This document shows positions 40,601-46,363 of a DNA stretch of 64,000 bases, piece after piece (positions within the stretch are counted from its first letter, which is position 1; the number at the start of each line of letters is the position of its first letter). The stretch comes from Rhodeus uyekii (lineage: Eukaryota > Chordata > Actinopteri > Cypriniformes > Acheilognathidae): the NCBI GenBank assembly GCA_037043235.1, contig JAWRVZ010000063.1, positions 868,501 through 932,500 of the forward strand. Reading direction: 5' to 3'. The notes beneath the pieces were generated by a model that made no database searches, had not been told where the DNA came from, and saw only the letters and a list, made by a program, of their open reading frames with translations. The translations under genes and the position numbers were made by a program.

Positions 40601-43600
40601 AAACAAGAAGTTCCACTGTAAGTGCATTTCTGTCAACACTTTTTAATTACTATTTAGAAGTTAAAATTATTTTCTACAATAATTAACAGCATATTAATAC
40701 TAAGCAAAACTTAGAAGCCAATAAATTCCTTAAATCCTTCAAACTTTAAAATCGCCATGACACTTTTCTTTTCTTCCCAGTTGTGATGTAAGAGTTAAGG
40801 GTGAGCGATATAAACAAAATATTATAAATAATTAATAACATTTCACGATGACGATATATATATATATATATAAATAAGTTACTTTAAAAAGTAATGCACT
40901 ACAATGTTGTGCTACTCCCTAAAAAGTACTACTTTTTATGGAAAGTATGTTAGTTTTGCATTACTTTTTTCATGTGGTTTGACGTCGCTTGTTTTTTAAT
41001 AACAAAAAAACCACATACAAACACACAAAAAAAGTTCTATTTTTGGCAAACATAAAGGCCCTTTCACACCAAAAGTGATATGCAGATAATAATCCTCAGA
41101 CCGAAGGAAATGCAAATTCACAGCTGTACAGTAGAACTGTAGAGGAATAGGACGAAGGTGAAGAAAGTTCAACACTCTCACTTCAGCAGTAAAGATAATT
41201 GGAAAAAAGACACAAATGTGATAAAGTAATTTTTGCGTATTATTATGGCTGAATTGAATGATCGACGGTCAGCAGCAAAGACATTAAATTTAACCATTAA
41301 GTTAAATACATAAAGTACATTTAAATATTTAAACATATTTAATGCTTGTATTTCATCTTCTCAGTTTCAATTCATTTTAAGGAAAACTGAATCTGTTTTT
41401 GTGCGAGCGAGATTAGTAAATGCTCACATTTAGTCAAGAACTACAATAACATCATGATTACCCACATCAACTCTACACTTACTCACGGTTTCTCTCAACA
41501 TGAGGACAGGAGAGCTGGCAGATAATAAATGAACCAAACAAAGTACCTTGCATTACTAAACTGAAAAAGTAATGCATTATTTTATTAGTTACTTGAAAAA
41601 GTAATCTGATTACATAACTAGGATTACAGTAATCCCTCGCCACTTCACGTTTCAAGTTTTGCGGCCTCAGTGCATCGCAGATTTTTCAAAAATATTAATC
41701 AGAAAATAAAAATTCAAAAATACAGTAATCCCTCGTTTATCGCGGGGGTTACGTTCCGAAAATGACCCGCGATAAGTGAAATCCGCGAAATAGAAAACTT
41801 TTTTTTTTTTTACAATTAGCAACTATTACATGTATACAAATACAGTGACTCACGTGTAGGCCGTTTCACAGCTCTTCAGACTGGGCCGCTGCATCCTGAC
41901 TACGCTCTGCAGTGTTCTCTTCTTCTGAAGCCCGCGGTGCAGGTGTGTTTGTTCGGGAGAAGAACATAGTGATAGGCAGCTGTTGTCGCTCTTTTTTCTT
42001 CTTTGCAAAAAGATCCTTGTACACCGACATGCCACCATCGATTACGTTGGAGAACTGTAATGAACGGCCCATCAAAGGGTCCCATTCCTCAGCTAATCGC
42101 TTAAGTTCAGTGGCCATTCGCACCATGGTTGCTAAGCGACCAAGCGTTAGTCCTTCCTCCTCATCTCTCGTGTCCTCTTACGTACACATAACTGCACGAG
42201 ACGACAAAATGATAGCACAATTCGTAGCATGTTTTGATACAAGAAGCGGAAGTGAGTTTTTAGCGAATCAGAATGCTGAGCACAATGCACCAAAAAAAAA
42301 AAAATGCATTATGAAAATCCGCGAAATAGCGAATCCGCGATAAGTGAACCGCGAAGTGGCGAGGGATCACTGTACTGCCAAATCGGCAGCCGTATTGCAG
42401 AAAGCAGCATTATTTTTTTGTGATGCGCGAGAGAAACGGTTTACCAGGATGTCACACAAAGAGAGAATCTCTCTCAGATGCTTTGTACACGCCCACGGCA
42501 CTCAGACAAGACACGTGATTGGTTCCCAGCACGAGATCGACCAATGAGAGCACGAGTGGATGTATCCCCTGAGCTGATTGGCTGATCCTACTCTGCGCAT
42601 TTTCACCTATCGTGGGGGGTTTCGTTCCACATTAACCGCGATAAACGAGGGATCACTGTACTTGTAATACAATACAACACGGGTAACGATAGAGGAGAAG
42701 TTGTTCTGATTAAAGATTATGGGAGCATTTGAATTTTGAAGTGCACGGATAAATAATTTACAATAAATACTGAAATATTCCATAAAAAAGAAGTCCATTT
42801 TGATAAGACGCATGTTTCCCAAAATAAAATAAAAATTTACATAGTGCAACATAAATATAGAGTCCTGCCTACTTAGATAAACTAGTGCTAAATGCCATCT
42901 TTAAAAAAGGAGGAAACAACATGTTAAGCAATAATACAGAAATGACTAAACTGAAACAAGACAGCTTTCAACATCTTAAAATGTCCTAATGTTAACAACT
43001 GTCATTGGCAATACATCACCTGAAATATTGAACATAATAACTTTTTTTGGGTAATCATAATCAATGTAAGCCTACAAAAATGGACAAATGCTACAGTTTG
43101 ATGGCGATTGCACGCAATCTTATACCTAATAATACCTTATACCTAATAAGATTAACTGTAGTCTTTCTACGATCTTGTAGAGCCTCAGTGACTGATTTTG
43201 GTAAGGCTAGTGCACTCTCTAGTGTGGGACACTACAGCATATGTAGGCGTCAAGTGTGCAGCGCAAGAACGTTTGAACACGGCCGAAAGACAAAACACAG
43301 TCTGACAAATACACCTGCAGGGAAAATGAAACACAACTCAAAGTGCACCATTTCCCACTACACAATATCACAATATCGAGGTGGAAAACACTTTAAAAAC
43401 GGTTAATTCAAAGGCTCGGTTCATTAATCTCGCGCACACAGACACTAAACGCTACAGACGACACTGTGTCTATCGCTTCTCCTTTACACACAAACTCGCA
43501 GAAAATGTCGTAAAATCCACACAAGGTGTTTTTTTGACAGAAGTGGAGATGTTTGTTTGCTTTTTGACTGACAGGTCCATCGTTTTTGCTGCTGTTGCTG

Positions 43601-43872
43601 AAGGTTAGGAGCAGCAGAGCAAGAGGCGATCCGGGTGAAACTCGCAGGTCTGCTCGTGAATCATGAAGCCGCGTAAAGCATGCATTCGCTGCATTGCTCT
43701 TGTCTTTTTTGGCCTAACTTCCTTTGGGGGAATCCCCCATGGGTTTAAGGCGCACTGCGCGGCGTTTGAGGACCACGGCTGTCAGGAGTGTCAATGATCG
43801 GACGGGCTGTCATGTCTTACCTTCCCTCGCCTTCAGAAGAACAGTGTTGGCCACGATATTCTCGAGCTCCAT
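187..43872 (-). CDS. grk6: G protein-coupled receptor kinase 6 (14 exons, 3' end outside window)
   Basis: Serine/threonine kinase of the AGC group that phosphorylates agonist-occupied GPCRs at the plasma membrane, leading to arrestin binding. Fourteen minus-strand exons join in consistent phase to 1542 nt, residues 1-514. The N terminus is MELENIVANTVLLKAREG, the receptor-contacting helix. The RGS-homology domain spans about 50-175. The kinase domain has the P-loop GKGGFG (193-198), ATP lysine K215 (YACKK), catalytic loop YRDLKPEN (D311), DLG metal site (D329) and APE. The AGC tail ends at PIPWQNE (514). GRK6-type residues (IYHMG, EICCGLEDLHRERIVYR) favour grk6 over grk5. From memory, human GRK6 also reaches this point at residue 514 and has about 62 more residues, so only the C-terminal membrane-binding region is missing. 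Introns 1-3 are 8.9, 14.3 and 10.2 kb. Exons are listed separately; no coding break is seen. Confidence 0.96.
780..1480 (-). pseudogene. Decayed L1-clade LINE reverse transcriptase fragment
   Basis: On the minus strand, 1325-1104 reads RGCPLATCLF...IERLAAYIRQ...HISLNADN. This follows the L1 reverse-transcriptase pattern RGCPLSPLLF...ISLYADD, with the YADD catalytic motif decayed to NADN. Further on, about 1052-900, come FNYLGVTVT and AKRLILQRWKLD, which resemble the conserved C-terminal stretch of L1 ORF2. Stops and frame changes show it is dead. It lies in grk6 intron 13. The ends are not visible and the limits are approximate. Confidence 0.6.
1557..1694 (-). CDS. grk6: grk6 exon 13
   Basis: 46 codons, residues 423-468, LLAKDPCERLGCQGG to PFIPD, the end of the kinase lobe and start of the AGC tail. 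Acceptor gctcag; donor GAT|gtaagt. Confidence 0.96.
1929..2178 (+). mobile_element. Palindromic Angel-like MITE
   Basis: About 250 bp that folds on itself. The left end ttaaagggatagtc...aattcagtcatcattta is inverted at the right end as ...gatgacagaattttcatttttgggtga. In the centre, gttttggttcc...ttaactt mirrors aagttaatgggaaccaaaac. The text matches a very abundant cyprinid palindromic repeat; the name Angel is from memory. Other copies are at 53206, 59037 and 61616. Confidence 0.7.
2528..2745 (+). repeat. Minisatellite-like array, unit about 34 bp
   Basis: Around six imperfect units of the type agatttagcatgaattagc plus atgtcgctagca follow one another in grk6 intron 12, each with GCTAGC or GTTAGC. 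It decays to the right. Confidence 0.75.
3121..3329 (-). CDS. grk6: grk6 exon 12
   Basis: Two nt plus 69 codons, residues 353-422. It starts with the APE motif and includes FSPDWWALGCLLYEM and the basic loop QQRKKKIKREEVERLV. Acceptor catcag; donor ATG|gttagt. Confidence 0.97.
3415..3504 (-). CDS. grk6: grk6 exon 11
   Basis: Residues 323-353. Holds the DLG metal-binding site (ISDLGLAVHVP) and the activation segment GRVGTVGYM. Acceptor ctcag; donor ATGG|gtatgt. Confidence 0.96.
3598..4233 (+). mobile_element. Non-autonomous pogo/Tigger-like element, copy 1
   Basis: 636 bp with TIRs CAGTAGTACCTCAAGATACG and its inverted match (cgtatctcgaggtaccactg), flanked by TA on both sides. The inside repeats 'atacgaaa' motifs and has no transposase domain. 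Nearly the same sequence occurs at 35928-36570. The small frames inside are not genes. Lies in grk6 intron 10. Confidence 0.85.
4614..4682 (+). pseudogene. Tc1-like transposase fragment
   Basis: A 23-codon stretch reads DLSDFDKGQIVMAR, resembling the N-terminal helix-turn-helix start of Tc1-family transposases. No continuation is seen; the next sequence is another repeat. Confidence 0.5.
4690..4880 (+). repeat. High-copy teleost interspersed repeat, 3' half
   Basis: The phrases cagtgtcacaagatt, atcaatgttgaaaacagttg and ttctttgatgaata...cagcatttattt recur at 35690-35927 and 62100-62290. The transposon class is not recognised with certainty. Confidence 0.6.
5101..5138 (-). CDS. grk6: grk6 exon 10
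   Basis: Short 38-nt exon, residues 310-323, carrying the catalytic loop DLKPENILLDDH (D311). Acceptor ctctcag; donor CATG|gtaagt. Confidence 0.96.
5276..5466 (-). CDS. grk6: grk6 exon 9
   Basis: Residues 247-310, VSLAYAYETKDALCLVL to LHRERIVYR. Contains the hinge, helix D and the tyrosine of the GRK-type YRD motif. Acceptor ctggag; donor TACAG|gtgaaa. Confidence 0.97.
5966..6106 (-). CDS. grk6: grk6 exon 8
   Basis: 47 codons, residues 200-246, including ATP-binding lysine K215 in MYACKKLEKKRIKKRKG and the C helix (LNEKQILEKVNSRFV). Acceptor cccaag; donor GTT|gtaagc. Confidence 0.97.
6829..6953 (+). repeat. AT-rich simple repeats (AAT)n and (TA)n
   Basis: An (ATA/AAT) stretch and two (TA)n tracts in grk6 intron 7. 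The rest of 6160-7100 is AT-rich with nothing recognised. Confidence 0.85.
7101..7336 (+). repeat. DNA-transposon-like repeat with 'acactttacaataa' end
   Basis: Begins cagtaacactttacaataa and ends ttagttcatgttaactaatg, text recurring at 19801-20025 and in part near 38790-38855. It resembles an abundant zebrafish non-autonomous DNA element; the family name is not known to me. Confidence 0.5.
7701..7764 (-). CDS. grk6: grk6 exon 7
   Basis: Residues 179-199, [21 protein letters not shown], the entry to the kinase domain with the P-loop. Acceptor gacag; donor GAG|gtgagt. The split codon with exon 6 gives Gly where human GRK5 and GRK6 have Arg. Confidence 0.95.
8259..8351 (-). CDS. grk6: grk6 exon 6
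   Basis: Residues 147-177 (end of the RGS-homology domain): LIHDYLSVAPFADYLDSMYY to QWKWLE. Acceptor tcatag; the donor GG|gtatga is chosen because it keeps phase with exon 7. Confidence 0.95.
9226..9690 (+). mobile_element. 5S-rRNA-derived SINE (SINE3-like)
   Basis: The head (about 9229-9325) follows 5S rRNA: gtagcccaagaccagtcgaac, then gctgatcagtaactggatgg and ccaggttgctgt, as in the internal Pol III promoter of 5S genes. The body has ccttcagatgagacgttaaa and ggtttaaccccagcatcttgg, shared with a reverse copy at 53594-53941. SINEs with a 5S head are known from zebrafish (SINE3). The ends are approximate. Confidence 0.8.
9910..10010 (-). CDS. grk6: grk6 exon 5
   Basis: Residues 114-147, SEDYIPELTEEMVTKCAERL to LFMECT. 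Part of the RGS-homology domain. Acceptor ttgcag; donor AA|gtgagt. Confidence 0.95.
10179..10256 (-). CDS. grk6: grk6 exon 4
   Basis: 26 codons, residues 88-113, AEYEVTPDEKRKECGQ to YLNPK, in the RGS-homology domain. Acceptor tttcag; donor AAG|gtacca. Confidence 0.95.
10257..12108. other. grk6 intron 3, left part: no gene seen
   Basis: Mostly AT-rich sequence with short chance frames. At 11785-11860, cgttcacacccataacgataac resembles the end of a dispersed cyprinid DNA element; a candidate opposite end is at 20135-20180, beyond the nested insertions. Confidence 0.5.
12334..12456 (+). pseudogene. Tigger-like transposase, N-terminal remnant
   Basis: Forty codons from ATG reading SEKKKRMMTMEMKQEVMDKY, the start of a CENP-B/pogo-type helix-turn-helix, then a stop. 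The DIRS element begins about 40 bp downstream. Continuation of the same transposase (C-terminal acidic stretch, IEKKHPDK) lies beyond the insertions at 17821-18850. It also has in-frame stops. Confidence 0.7.
12522..12696 (+). repeat. DIRS left inverted terminal repeat
   Basis: About 175 bp that is the near-exact inverse of 17643-17818. Contains a palindromic CRE TGACGTCA (12633-12640) and a TATAAA (12660-12665) pointing into the element. Confidence 0.92.
12749..12848 (+). repeat. DIRS internal complementary region
   Basis: The first half (cgttccctta...ggttacgtacgtaacctg) is the inverse of the left outer end (12500-12541). The second half (gttccctgtcaagggaac...gcgattgggaac) is the inverse of the right outer end (about 17770-17818). 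Joined ends of this kind are the template for repairing termini in the DIRS circle model. Confidence 0.88.
12939..14150 (-). CDS. DIRS tyrosine recombinase ORF (C terminus frameshifted)
   Basis: A 403-codon open frame. The N-terminal third is Pro/Ser-rich linker; the SAM-like core-binding region (RKLYAQKWKIFTSWC...VLEFLQERF) starts near residue 105. The catalytic half includes LKRIGDMQAF, with the first Arg, and VRAHSTRS, the HxxR box. Beyond residue about 370 the expected sequence with the nucleophilic tyrosine (…IRFYQL) lies in another frame, near 13025-12950. One frameshift around 13015-13030 has therefore removed the active site from this ORF. The frame is otherwise long for a dead element, which suggests recent decay. 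The product would integrate circular element DNA; here it is probably inactive. Confidence 0.85.
   Translation of the reverse strand: MPSPRSSASRGSGESSTVEGPSHSSCPALAGQGVVFGPGVPPRQHSVGDSGQEGPPVPGSGEDFPSSPRTVETMGLAPEGAQLIESGLSTEVVETILHSRAPSTRKLYAQKWKIFTSWCCEKRLNPVTCQIGTVLEFLQERFAAGLSPSTLKVYVAAIAAYHVPLSGASLGRDPLMVCFLRGTQRLRPVVRSRVPPWDLSLVLQALSQAPFEPLDEISDKHLTLKTLFLLTISSLKRIGDMQAFSVAPSCLEFSPGLAKAFLYPRPGYVPKVRSSPMRHIVLQALCPPPFIDHDQELKNKVCPVRALDAYVHRTATWRRSDQIFVCFGAPRGSPASKPTMSRWISESISLAYELAGQQCPLSVRAHSTRSMAASKPFSQGLPSRTFVMRLAGPHRIPLLGSTS
14134..14987 (-). pseudogene. DIRS RNase H / RT C-terminal region, frameshifted
   Basis: Minus-strand segments match DIRS polyprotein landmarks in different frames: GLMAAASSVIPLGLLHMRPL, then STDASRSGWGA, then INALEMMAAWMALWAF and VRADNTSVVSYLNHQG (RNase H active-site strands). 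After a further shift come IPGAQNLGADFLSR and QVDLFASRETTHCPLW. At least three frame changes occur, so no working enzyme is encoded. Confidence 0.8.
14988..16991 (-). pseudogene. DIRS gag and RT remnants with internal duplications
   Basis: Degenerate coding on the minus strand. An RT-thumb-like piece at 15465-15809 reads RDVVLAHWKELGLRL; the expected YxDD just before it is absent. The 'MRPLQWWLK...GNPF' segment is present again in altered form at 15442-15044 (GPFSGGSEPEGFPRGN) and 16190-16008. A gag-like LQLSSSEELDVVS is encoded twice (about 16440-16480 and 16645-16690). The 100-193-codon frames here are not independent genes. Confidence 0.6.
17016..17098 (-). repeat. tRNA-like segment (SINE head or tRNA pseudogene)
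   Basis: On the minus strand a B box GGTTCGAGACC (17029-17039) sits in a perfect five-pair T stem. A box-A-like TGGTACAGTGG (17072-17082) lies upstream at the right distance, and TTTTT follows the 3' side at 17011-17015. The 5' acceptor strand does not pair with the 3' strand and the anticodon stem is poor, so a functional tRNA is unlikely. It is embedded in the DIRS gag-like region. Confidence 0.4.
17643..17818 (+). repeat. DIRS right inverted terminal repeat
   Basis: Inverse of 12522-12696. Carries TGACGTCA (17699-17706) and a minus-strand TATAAA (17679-17674) directed leftward into the coding strand, the probable element promoter. Confidence 0.92.
17947..18791 (+). mobile_element. Solo LTR interrupted by a hAT MITE
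   Basis: Starts TGTCACGG and ends CATGACA, flanked by the 5-bp duplication GGTTT (17942-17946 and 18792-18796), as expected for LTR-retrotransposon integration and LTR-LTR recombination. A TATAAATA box lies at 18540-18547. Removing it together with one duplication reconnects the Tigger frame (MWQKV ... YDFIEKK), which confirms the boundaries. Confidence 0.9.
17992..18292 (+). mobile_element. hAT MITE, copy 1
   Basis: 301 bp with TIRs CAGTGGTTCCCAACC / GGTTGGGGACCACTG and a perfect 8-bp duplication TTCTAGTG (17984-17991 and 18293-18300). It has a run of C at about 18170-18187. It lies inside the solo LTR. A relative is at 33707-34018. Confidence 0.93.
19160..19440 (+). repeat. Possible second DIRS fragment
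   Basis: gtaaccctcgttccctaatgg, the following 'ccacaaccctgaaccacagctgaatggccggga' type text and catagggacgccatatgtcag resemble terminal sequence of fish DIRS elements. No ORF or inverted partner is seen, so this is a weak call. Confidence 0.35.
19801..20025 (+). repeat. Copy of the 'ttagttcatgttaacta' DNA repeat
   Basis: taactaacataaactaacaa...gttcatgttaactaatg repeats the element seen at 7101-7336. Just after it, 20135-20180 (agttatcgtccctggtgtgaac) resembles the opposite end of the element at 11785. Confidence 0.45.
20426..20538 (-). CDS. grk6: grk6 exon 3
   Basis: Residues 50-87, EKDYNSLCERQPIGRLLFRQ to CVKFLDAV, the start of the RGS-homology domain. Acceptor tccacag; donor GTG|gtgaga. 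Confidence 0.96.
20600..25560. other. grk6 intron 2, left part: no gene recognised
   Basis: A 117-codon minus frame at 20995-20642 and opposing frames at 21906-22319 match nothing I recognise and lack splice or domain support. 21160-21600 and 21828-21930 have the look of decayed DNA elements. A (TG)n tract lies at 23699-23720. 22040-22310 looks unique, with balanced composition and an octamer ATTTGCAT at 22147-22154, and could be regulatory. Confidence 0.4.
25565..25614 (+). repeat. (GA)25 microsatellite
   Basis: Uninterrupted GA dinucleotides. A CA-rich tract with a short C run follows at 25711-25775, and poly-C at about 26076-26087. The TC-encoded 'SLSLSL' frames are artefacts. Confidence 0.95.
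26224..27016 (-). mobile_element. Probable solo LTR, minus orientation
   Basis: 793 bp bounded TGTCAAGG ... CCCTGACA (TGT...ACA ends). On the minus strand it has a TATTTATA-like promoter stretch and an AATAAAATCCC poly-A signal near 26290. It is more GC-rich than its flanks, as at 18300-18500 in the other LTR. I could not see a clear 5-bp duplication, so the exact ends are uncertain. Confidence 0.55.
27858..28430. repeat. Possible hAT-type repeat (weak)
   Basis: One end reads gtttagtatcgagaaccggctc and the other has actcgataagaatccgaatc, suggesting inverted ends around AT-rich filler. No duplication was verified. Confidence 0.3.
28553..28717 (+). mobile_element. Palindromic MITE ('gagcagggttgaa' ends)
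   Basis: The left arm ttcaaccctgctcctgga...cccactgt mirrors the right arm acagtgggtcttcaggagc...agggttgaa; inner text cagagttt-type arms also pair. A second copy, lacking its left arm, lies in the nop16 3' untranslated region (49935-50051). Confidence 0.75.
29778..30865 (+). mobile_element. hAT element with TSD, containing a second hAT fragment
   Basis: TIRs CAGGGGTCGCCAACC and inverse TGGCGACCCCTG, with a perfect 8-bp duplication GTCTAAAG (29770-29777 and 30866-30873). Inside, from 30129, a second hAT-like end begins CAGTGTTTTTCAATC and brings a transposase remnant (30252-30533). The second element's right TIR is not intact. Confidence 0.88.
30252..30533 (-). pseudogene. hAT transposase C-terminal (dimerisation) remnant
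   Basis: The minus frame reads YPHLYQLSKLFLCTPASVPW then ERMFSKAGEIVKKKKTNHLS, the hAT C-terminal dimerisation motif (LA...fLcip.tsv.sER.FS.ag). A second minus frame at 30527-30826 is probably more of the same gene after a break. Not a host gene by context: it lies within the nested element. Confidence 0.75.
30874..33706. other. grk6 intron 2, middle: no gene seen
   Basis: 30895-30950 and 31970-32035 contain 'gattaatcgact' and 'agtcgacgttatcgatgacg' motifs, probably ends of a decayed DNA element. 33298-33430 (gaaaaagagtttgccccc...gtttcagatcatcaaac) matches a widespread teleost repeat known to me by sequence only. No coding evidence. Confidence 0.4.
33707..34018 (+). mobile_element. hAT MITE, copy 2
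   Basis: 312 bp, ends CAGTGTTCCCCAACC / GGTTGGGGACCATTG, 8-bp duplication GTATATAC (33699-33706 and 34019-34026). Same family as 17992-18292. Repeats 'accggtccgcgg' and 'aacaatctcgcg' internally. Confidence 0.92.
34839..34934 (-). CDS. grk6: grk6 exon 2
   Basis: Residues 18-50, GGGGNRKGKSKKWKQMLQFP to EELRQNI. Includes the basic PIP2-binding patch NRKGKSKKWK. Acceptor ttgcag; donor ATAG|gtaggt. Confidence 0.96.
35525..35927 (+). repeat. High-copy teleost interspersed repeat, longest copy
   Basis: gttcaaaggtttggggtctg ... cattactccagtcttcagtg ... catccctgctgaataaaagt. It continues at 36571 (tattaatttcttt) after the Tigger-like insertion at a TA. Other copies: 4690-4880, 50452-50617, 62040-62350 and, inverted, 62440-62645. 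Confidence 0.7.
35928..36570 (+). mobile_element. Non-autonomous pogo/Tigger-like element, copy 2
   Basis: 643 bp with TIRs CAGTAGTACCTCAAGATACG and inverse, TA on both sides. Nearly identical to 3598-4233 apart from small indels. Inserted into the repeat at 35525. Confidence 0.87.
37193..37502 (-). mobile_element. Short solo LTR, minus orientation
   Basis: 310 bp with TGT...ACA ends: tgtagcggaagg ... catgactgtgaca. On the minus strand it has a TATATAAACC box (about 37412-37403) and an AATACA/AATAAA-like signal. Flanks ACAAT (37188-37192) and ACAAC (37503-37507) are a 5-bp duplication with one mismatch. Confidence 0.7.
37770..38290. other. Unique-looking block in grk6 intron 1
   Basis: Richer in GC than its surroundings, with no repeat signature and no ORF. 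It contains an E-box CAGGTG, a CRE half site (aacgtcatcgg) and GC-rich clusters at 37880-38010. It may be an intronic enhancer; this is inference only. Confidence 0.3.
39780..40240 (-). repeat. hAT-like end and possible BED-finger remnant
   Basis: On the minus strand tagggatgcattatatatcgg (39910-39885) followed by gccaccatatcggtatcgg is typical of a fish hAT end. The adjacent minus frame (40237-39908) is Cys/His-rich (CFKCYVVC, CEKCDAFCKC), but no complete domain is seen. Confidence 0.35.
41045..41626 (+). repeat. Dispersed repeat shared with 58538-58945
   Basis: aaaggccctttcacacca, gaaactgaatctgtttttgt, acacttactcacggtttctc and aaaagtaatctgatta occur in both copies in the same order. The copy continues at 42659 after a Tigger insertion; 58920 shows the uninterrupted text. 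Confidence 0.75.
41723..42372 (-). mobile_element. Inner Tigger-like element, inverted in the outer one
   Basis: 650 bp with CAGTAATCCCTCGTTTATCG on the left and the inverse of CAGTGATCCCTCGCCACTTC on the right, TA flanks. Its two ends correspond to the outer element's ends in opposite order, so it inserted in inverse orientation. Confidence 0.85.
41866..42126 (-). pseudogene. Tigger-like transposase C-terminal remnant
   Basis: The minus frame reads RLAEEWDPLMGRSLQFSNVI then KKKERQQLPITMFF, typical of the C-terminal tail of fish Tigger transposases (…LPITMFF). Only the last part of the gene is left between the TIRs. Confidence 0.65.
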
Positions 43873-44130
43873 GTTTCCTGGGTTGCAGGCAGGCACCGCA
43901 GGCCCAACCTCGTCGCCGGGTTGGCAGTGTAAGTGTATGTATGTGTGTGTGAGTGAGTGTGTGTGTATGTGTATGTGTCCTCCCCCGCTCCCCCCCACGG
44001 CGGAATATTATTAACCCTGAATGACTCTCCGCTCTGCCGCTTCGCTCCTCTGATTCCCCGCCCAGAAGCTTCGGTCTTGCGTCGATCGCAGCGCCTACTA
44101 TGGCAAAGCCTGAGCTTATGAATATTAATA
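43560..44130 (-). promoter_or_regulatory. grk6: grk6 promoter and 5' leader region
   Basis: CpG-rich sequence around the start codon, from intron 1 to about 44130, with a CA/TG repeat in the presumed leader (43929-43978) and a C-rich stretch just upstream. No clear TATA box. Confidence 0.5.
43821..43872 (-). CDS. grk6: grk6 exon 1 with start codon
   Basis: ATG at 43872-43870 opens MELENIVANTVLLKARE, identical to the vertebrate GRK5/6 N terminus, which fixes the start although the frame is open upstream. Donor G|gtaaga. Confidence 0.97.
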
Positions 44131-44375
44131 AGACATGCTGACGTTGCCTGGTAACCAACCTCGAGCGTCCCGCTTGAACGGAACAATAAAAACAAAAGAA
44201 TAAGAAGCGTTATTAAAATAACATTACTTTCCCACTGTAAATACACGATTTAGCATATAAAAAGAAAAACTGACAAACTTATTATTAGTCAGATGTGTTA
44301 GTATAATAAAAAATAGGCAATATTGGAAGACTTAAAGGAATAATAGCATAATAGTAATAATAAATAAATAATAAT

Positions 44376-44578
44376 AATATATATACTACTATACAAACAC
44401 CAGAATTAGTATATTATATACATATCATATGTAAATAATATATTATTATCATACACACACACACACACCATAACTACTACTGCTACTATTGTTACTATTA
44501 TTATAATATTTTTTTACACACATACAATGATTATATTATATGATTATGATTATGATTATGATTATGATTATGATTATG

Positions 44579-44630
<52 letters not shown>

Positions 44631-44770
44631 TATATCTAACTGATTATATCTAATAAATAAAACATATATACAGTAATTCTAGTATAATATAATACAATAT
44701 ATTATCATTTATATATACATATCACGCACACACACATAATAATAATAATTCTTATCTTATTTTTAAGCCT
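44376..44770 (+). repeat. Microsatellite cluster (GATTAT, TA, CA)
   Basis: (CA)n at 44455-44468, a GATTAT/ATTATG hexamer run at 44535-44580 followed by a (TA) tract to about 44627, and scattered AAT units, in the grk6-nop16 intergenic gap. Confidence 0.9.
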
Positions 44771-45465
44771 TCAAAAATGGCATAGTGTTTCACTTTGATA
44801 TCTGTAATCTGTTATTATAGTAATATATCAGATGGAGAATGTTATTTTAATACTGTACACGTTTTATATACAACGCAAAAAGATGTTTCACTGTTTCGTT
44901 CTTGTAAGAATGTGTTTTTATTTTACCTTTATTATTTTGCTGTGTACATAAATAGGAATGTTTGTTTTAATGCTCATTATTGTTATCCTTAAAATCTAAA
45001 GTCATAAAGTTTGCTTTATGTAGTAAAAGTGAATAAAAACATCACGTGATCTGTTTAATATTCATGAGCAAACCTTCACCATAGTAGGTTCCGCTCTTTC
45101 TCTCTCAGACTTCTGCATGTTTGCACTTGTCTTATGAAAGATATCATATACAGTATGTGTATAATCCCTGTATTTTTATGCTCATTATTGTGTGATGTAT
45201 TATCATTATAACCATAAATCGATGGATATGGATACGATCGCTGGTTGTTTACCAATGTCTGTCATATGTTTCCTGTGATGATAAACATGAACAGATGCGC
45301 ATTTTCTCAGACATGTGGCGTGCCACAGCACTCTGAAACTTGTATTTACACGAACTGCAAATTAAACGCACACGTTACTTTGCAAAACTTAGGTTATATC
45401 TCCATCTAGAGGTAAAACTGTTACACCTAATTATTAAAAGCCAGTCATCCTAATTACTATACTAG

Positions 45466-45754
45466 GCCCCATACTACTACTATTACTACTACTGCTACTA
45501 CTATTAATAATAATAACCTTACTACTACTACTACTACTACTACTACTAAAATAATAATAACCATACTACAACTACTACTAATAATAATAATCACCACACT
45601 ACTACTACTACTACTGCTTATAATAATAATAATACCACTACTAATAATAATAATAACAATCACGATCATACTACTATTACTACTAAAATAATAATCATAC
45701 TATGTATTACTACAACAGCTAATATTAATTTCTTATAATAATAATCATTACCAA

Positions 45755-45785
<31 letters not shown>

Positions 45786-46120
45786 GCTAATAATAATAAT
45801 AATAATAATAATCATATAACTACTACTACTACTAATAATAATCATACAACTACTACTACTACAAATAATAATAATAATAATCATACAACTACTACTACTA
45901 CTACTAATAATAATCATTGTACTACGACTACCAATACTACTACTAATATTAGTATTATTTAATAATAACAATCATGATCACACTACTACTACAACTACTA
46001 CTACTATTACTACTAATAATAATAATCATACTAAATAATAATAATAATGATAATAATACTAGCTACTACTAATAATAATAATAATCATAGTACTACTACT
46101 ACCAATAAATAATAATTATC
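45466..46120 (+). repeat. 650-bp trinucleotide block (ACT)n/(AAT)n
   Basis: Runs of ACT alternate with runs of AAT, each capped by ATCATA or similar, at least eight times. The strand-specific 'SSSSIIII' frames are artefacts. Confidence 0.93.
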
Positions 46121-46363
46121 ATCATACTGTCAGTTCTGTCATGACTCTGCCCACTTCCCGTTTCCTTCCGTGATTTCCCAGTGTTGTTCATCCACCTTTA
46201 ACAATAATAATTATTTAATAACGAACTACTGCCTCCCCCAAGTAAAAATAACATGAAGTCTAAACTATTTTAATTTGCTATTCATCCACACTCTTCTCTT
46301 TTGGCGATTACATCTTTATTTCACGATGACTCGTCTCTTGGTGTCTGTCGCGCACTGTCTTTG

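Larger units (their letters stand above)
41627..42658 (+). mobile_element. Outer Tigger-like element of a nested pair
   Basis: Left end CAGTAATCCCTCGCCACTTC, right end inverse of CAGTGATCCCTCGTTTATCG, TA at both sides (41625-41626, 42659-42660). The empty site is visible in the paralogous repeat near 58920. The right end matches the partial element at 63958-64000. It is interrupted by 41723-42372. Confidence 0.85.

Noticed and set aside
43810..44246. 113- and 137-codon minus frames beside grk6 exon 1
   Set aside because: They are out of frame with the conserved MELENIVANTV start and run through a CA repeat in the leader.
45457..45971. Frames of Ser/Ile/Val repeats (70 and 101 codons)
   Set aside because: Translation of ACT/AAT trinucleotide repeats.
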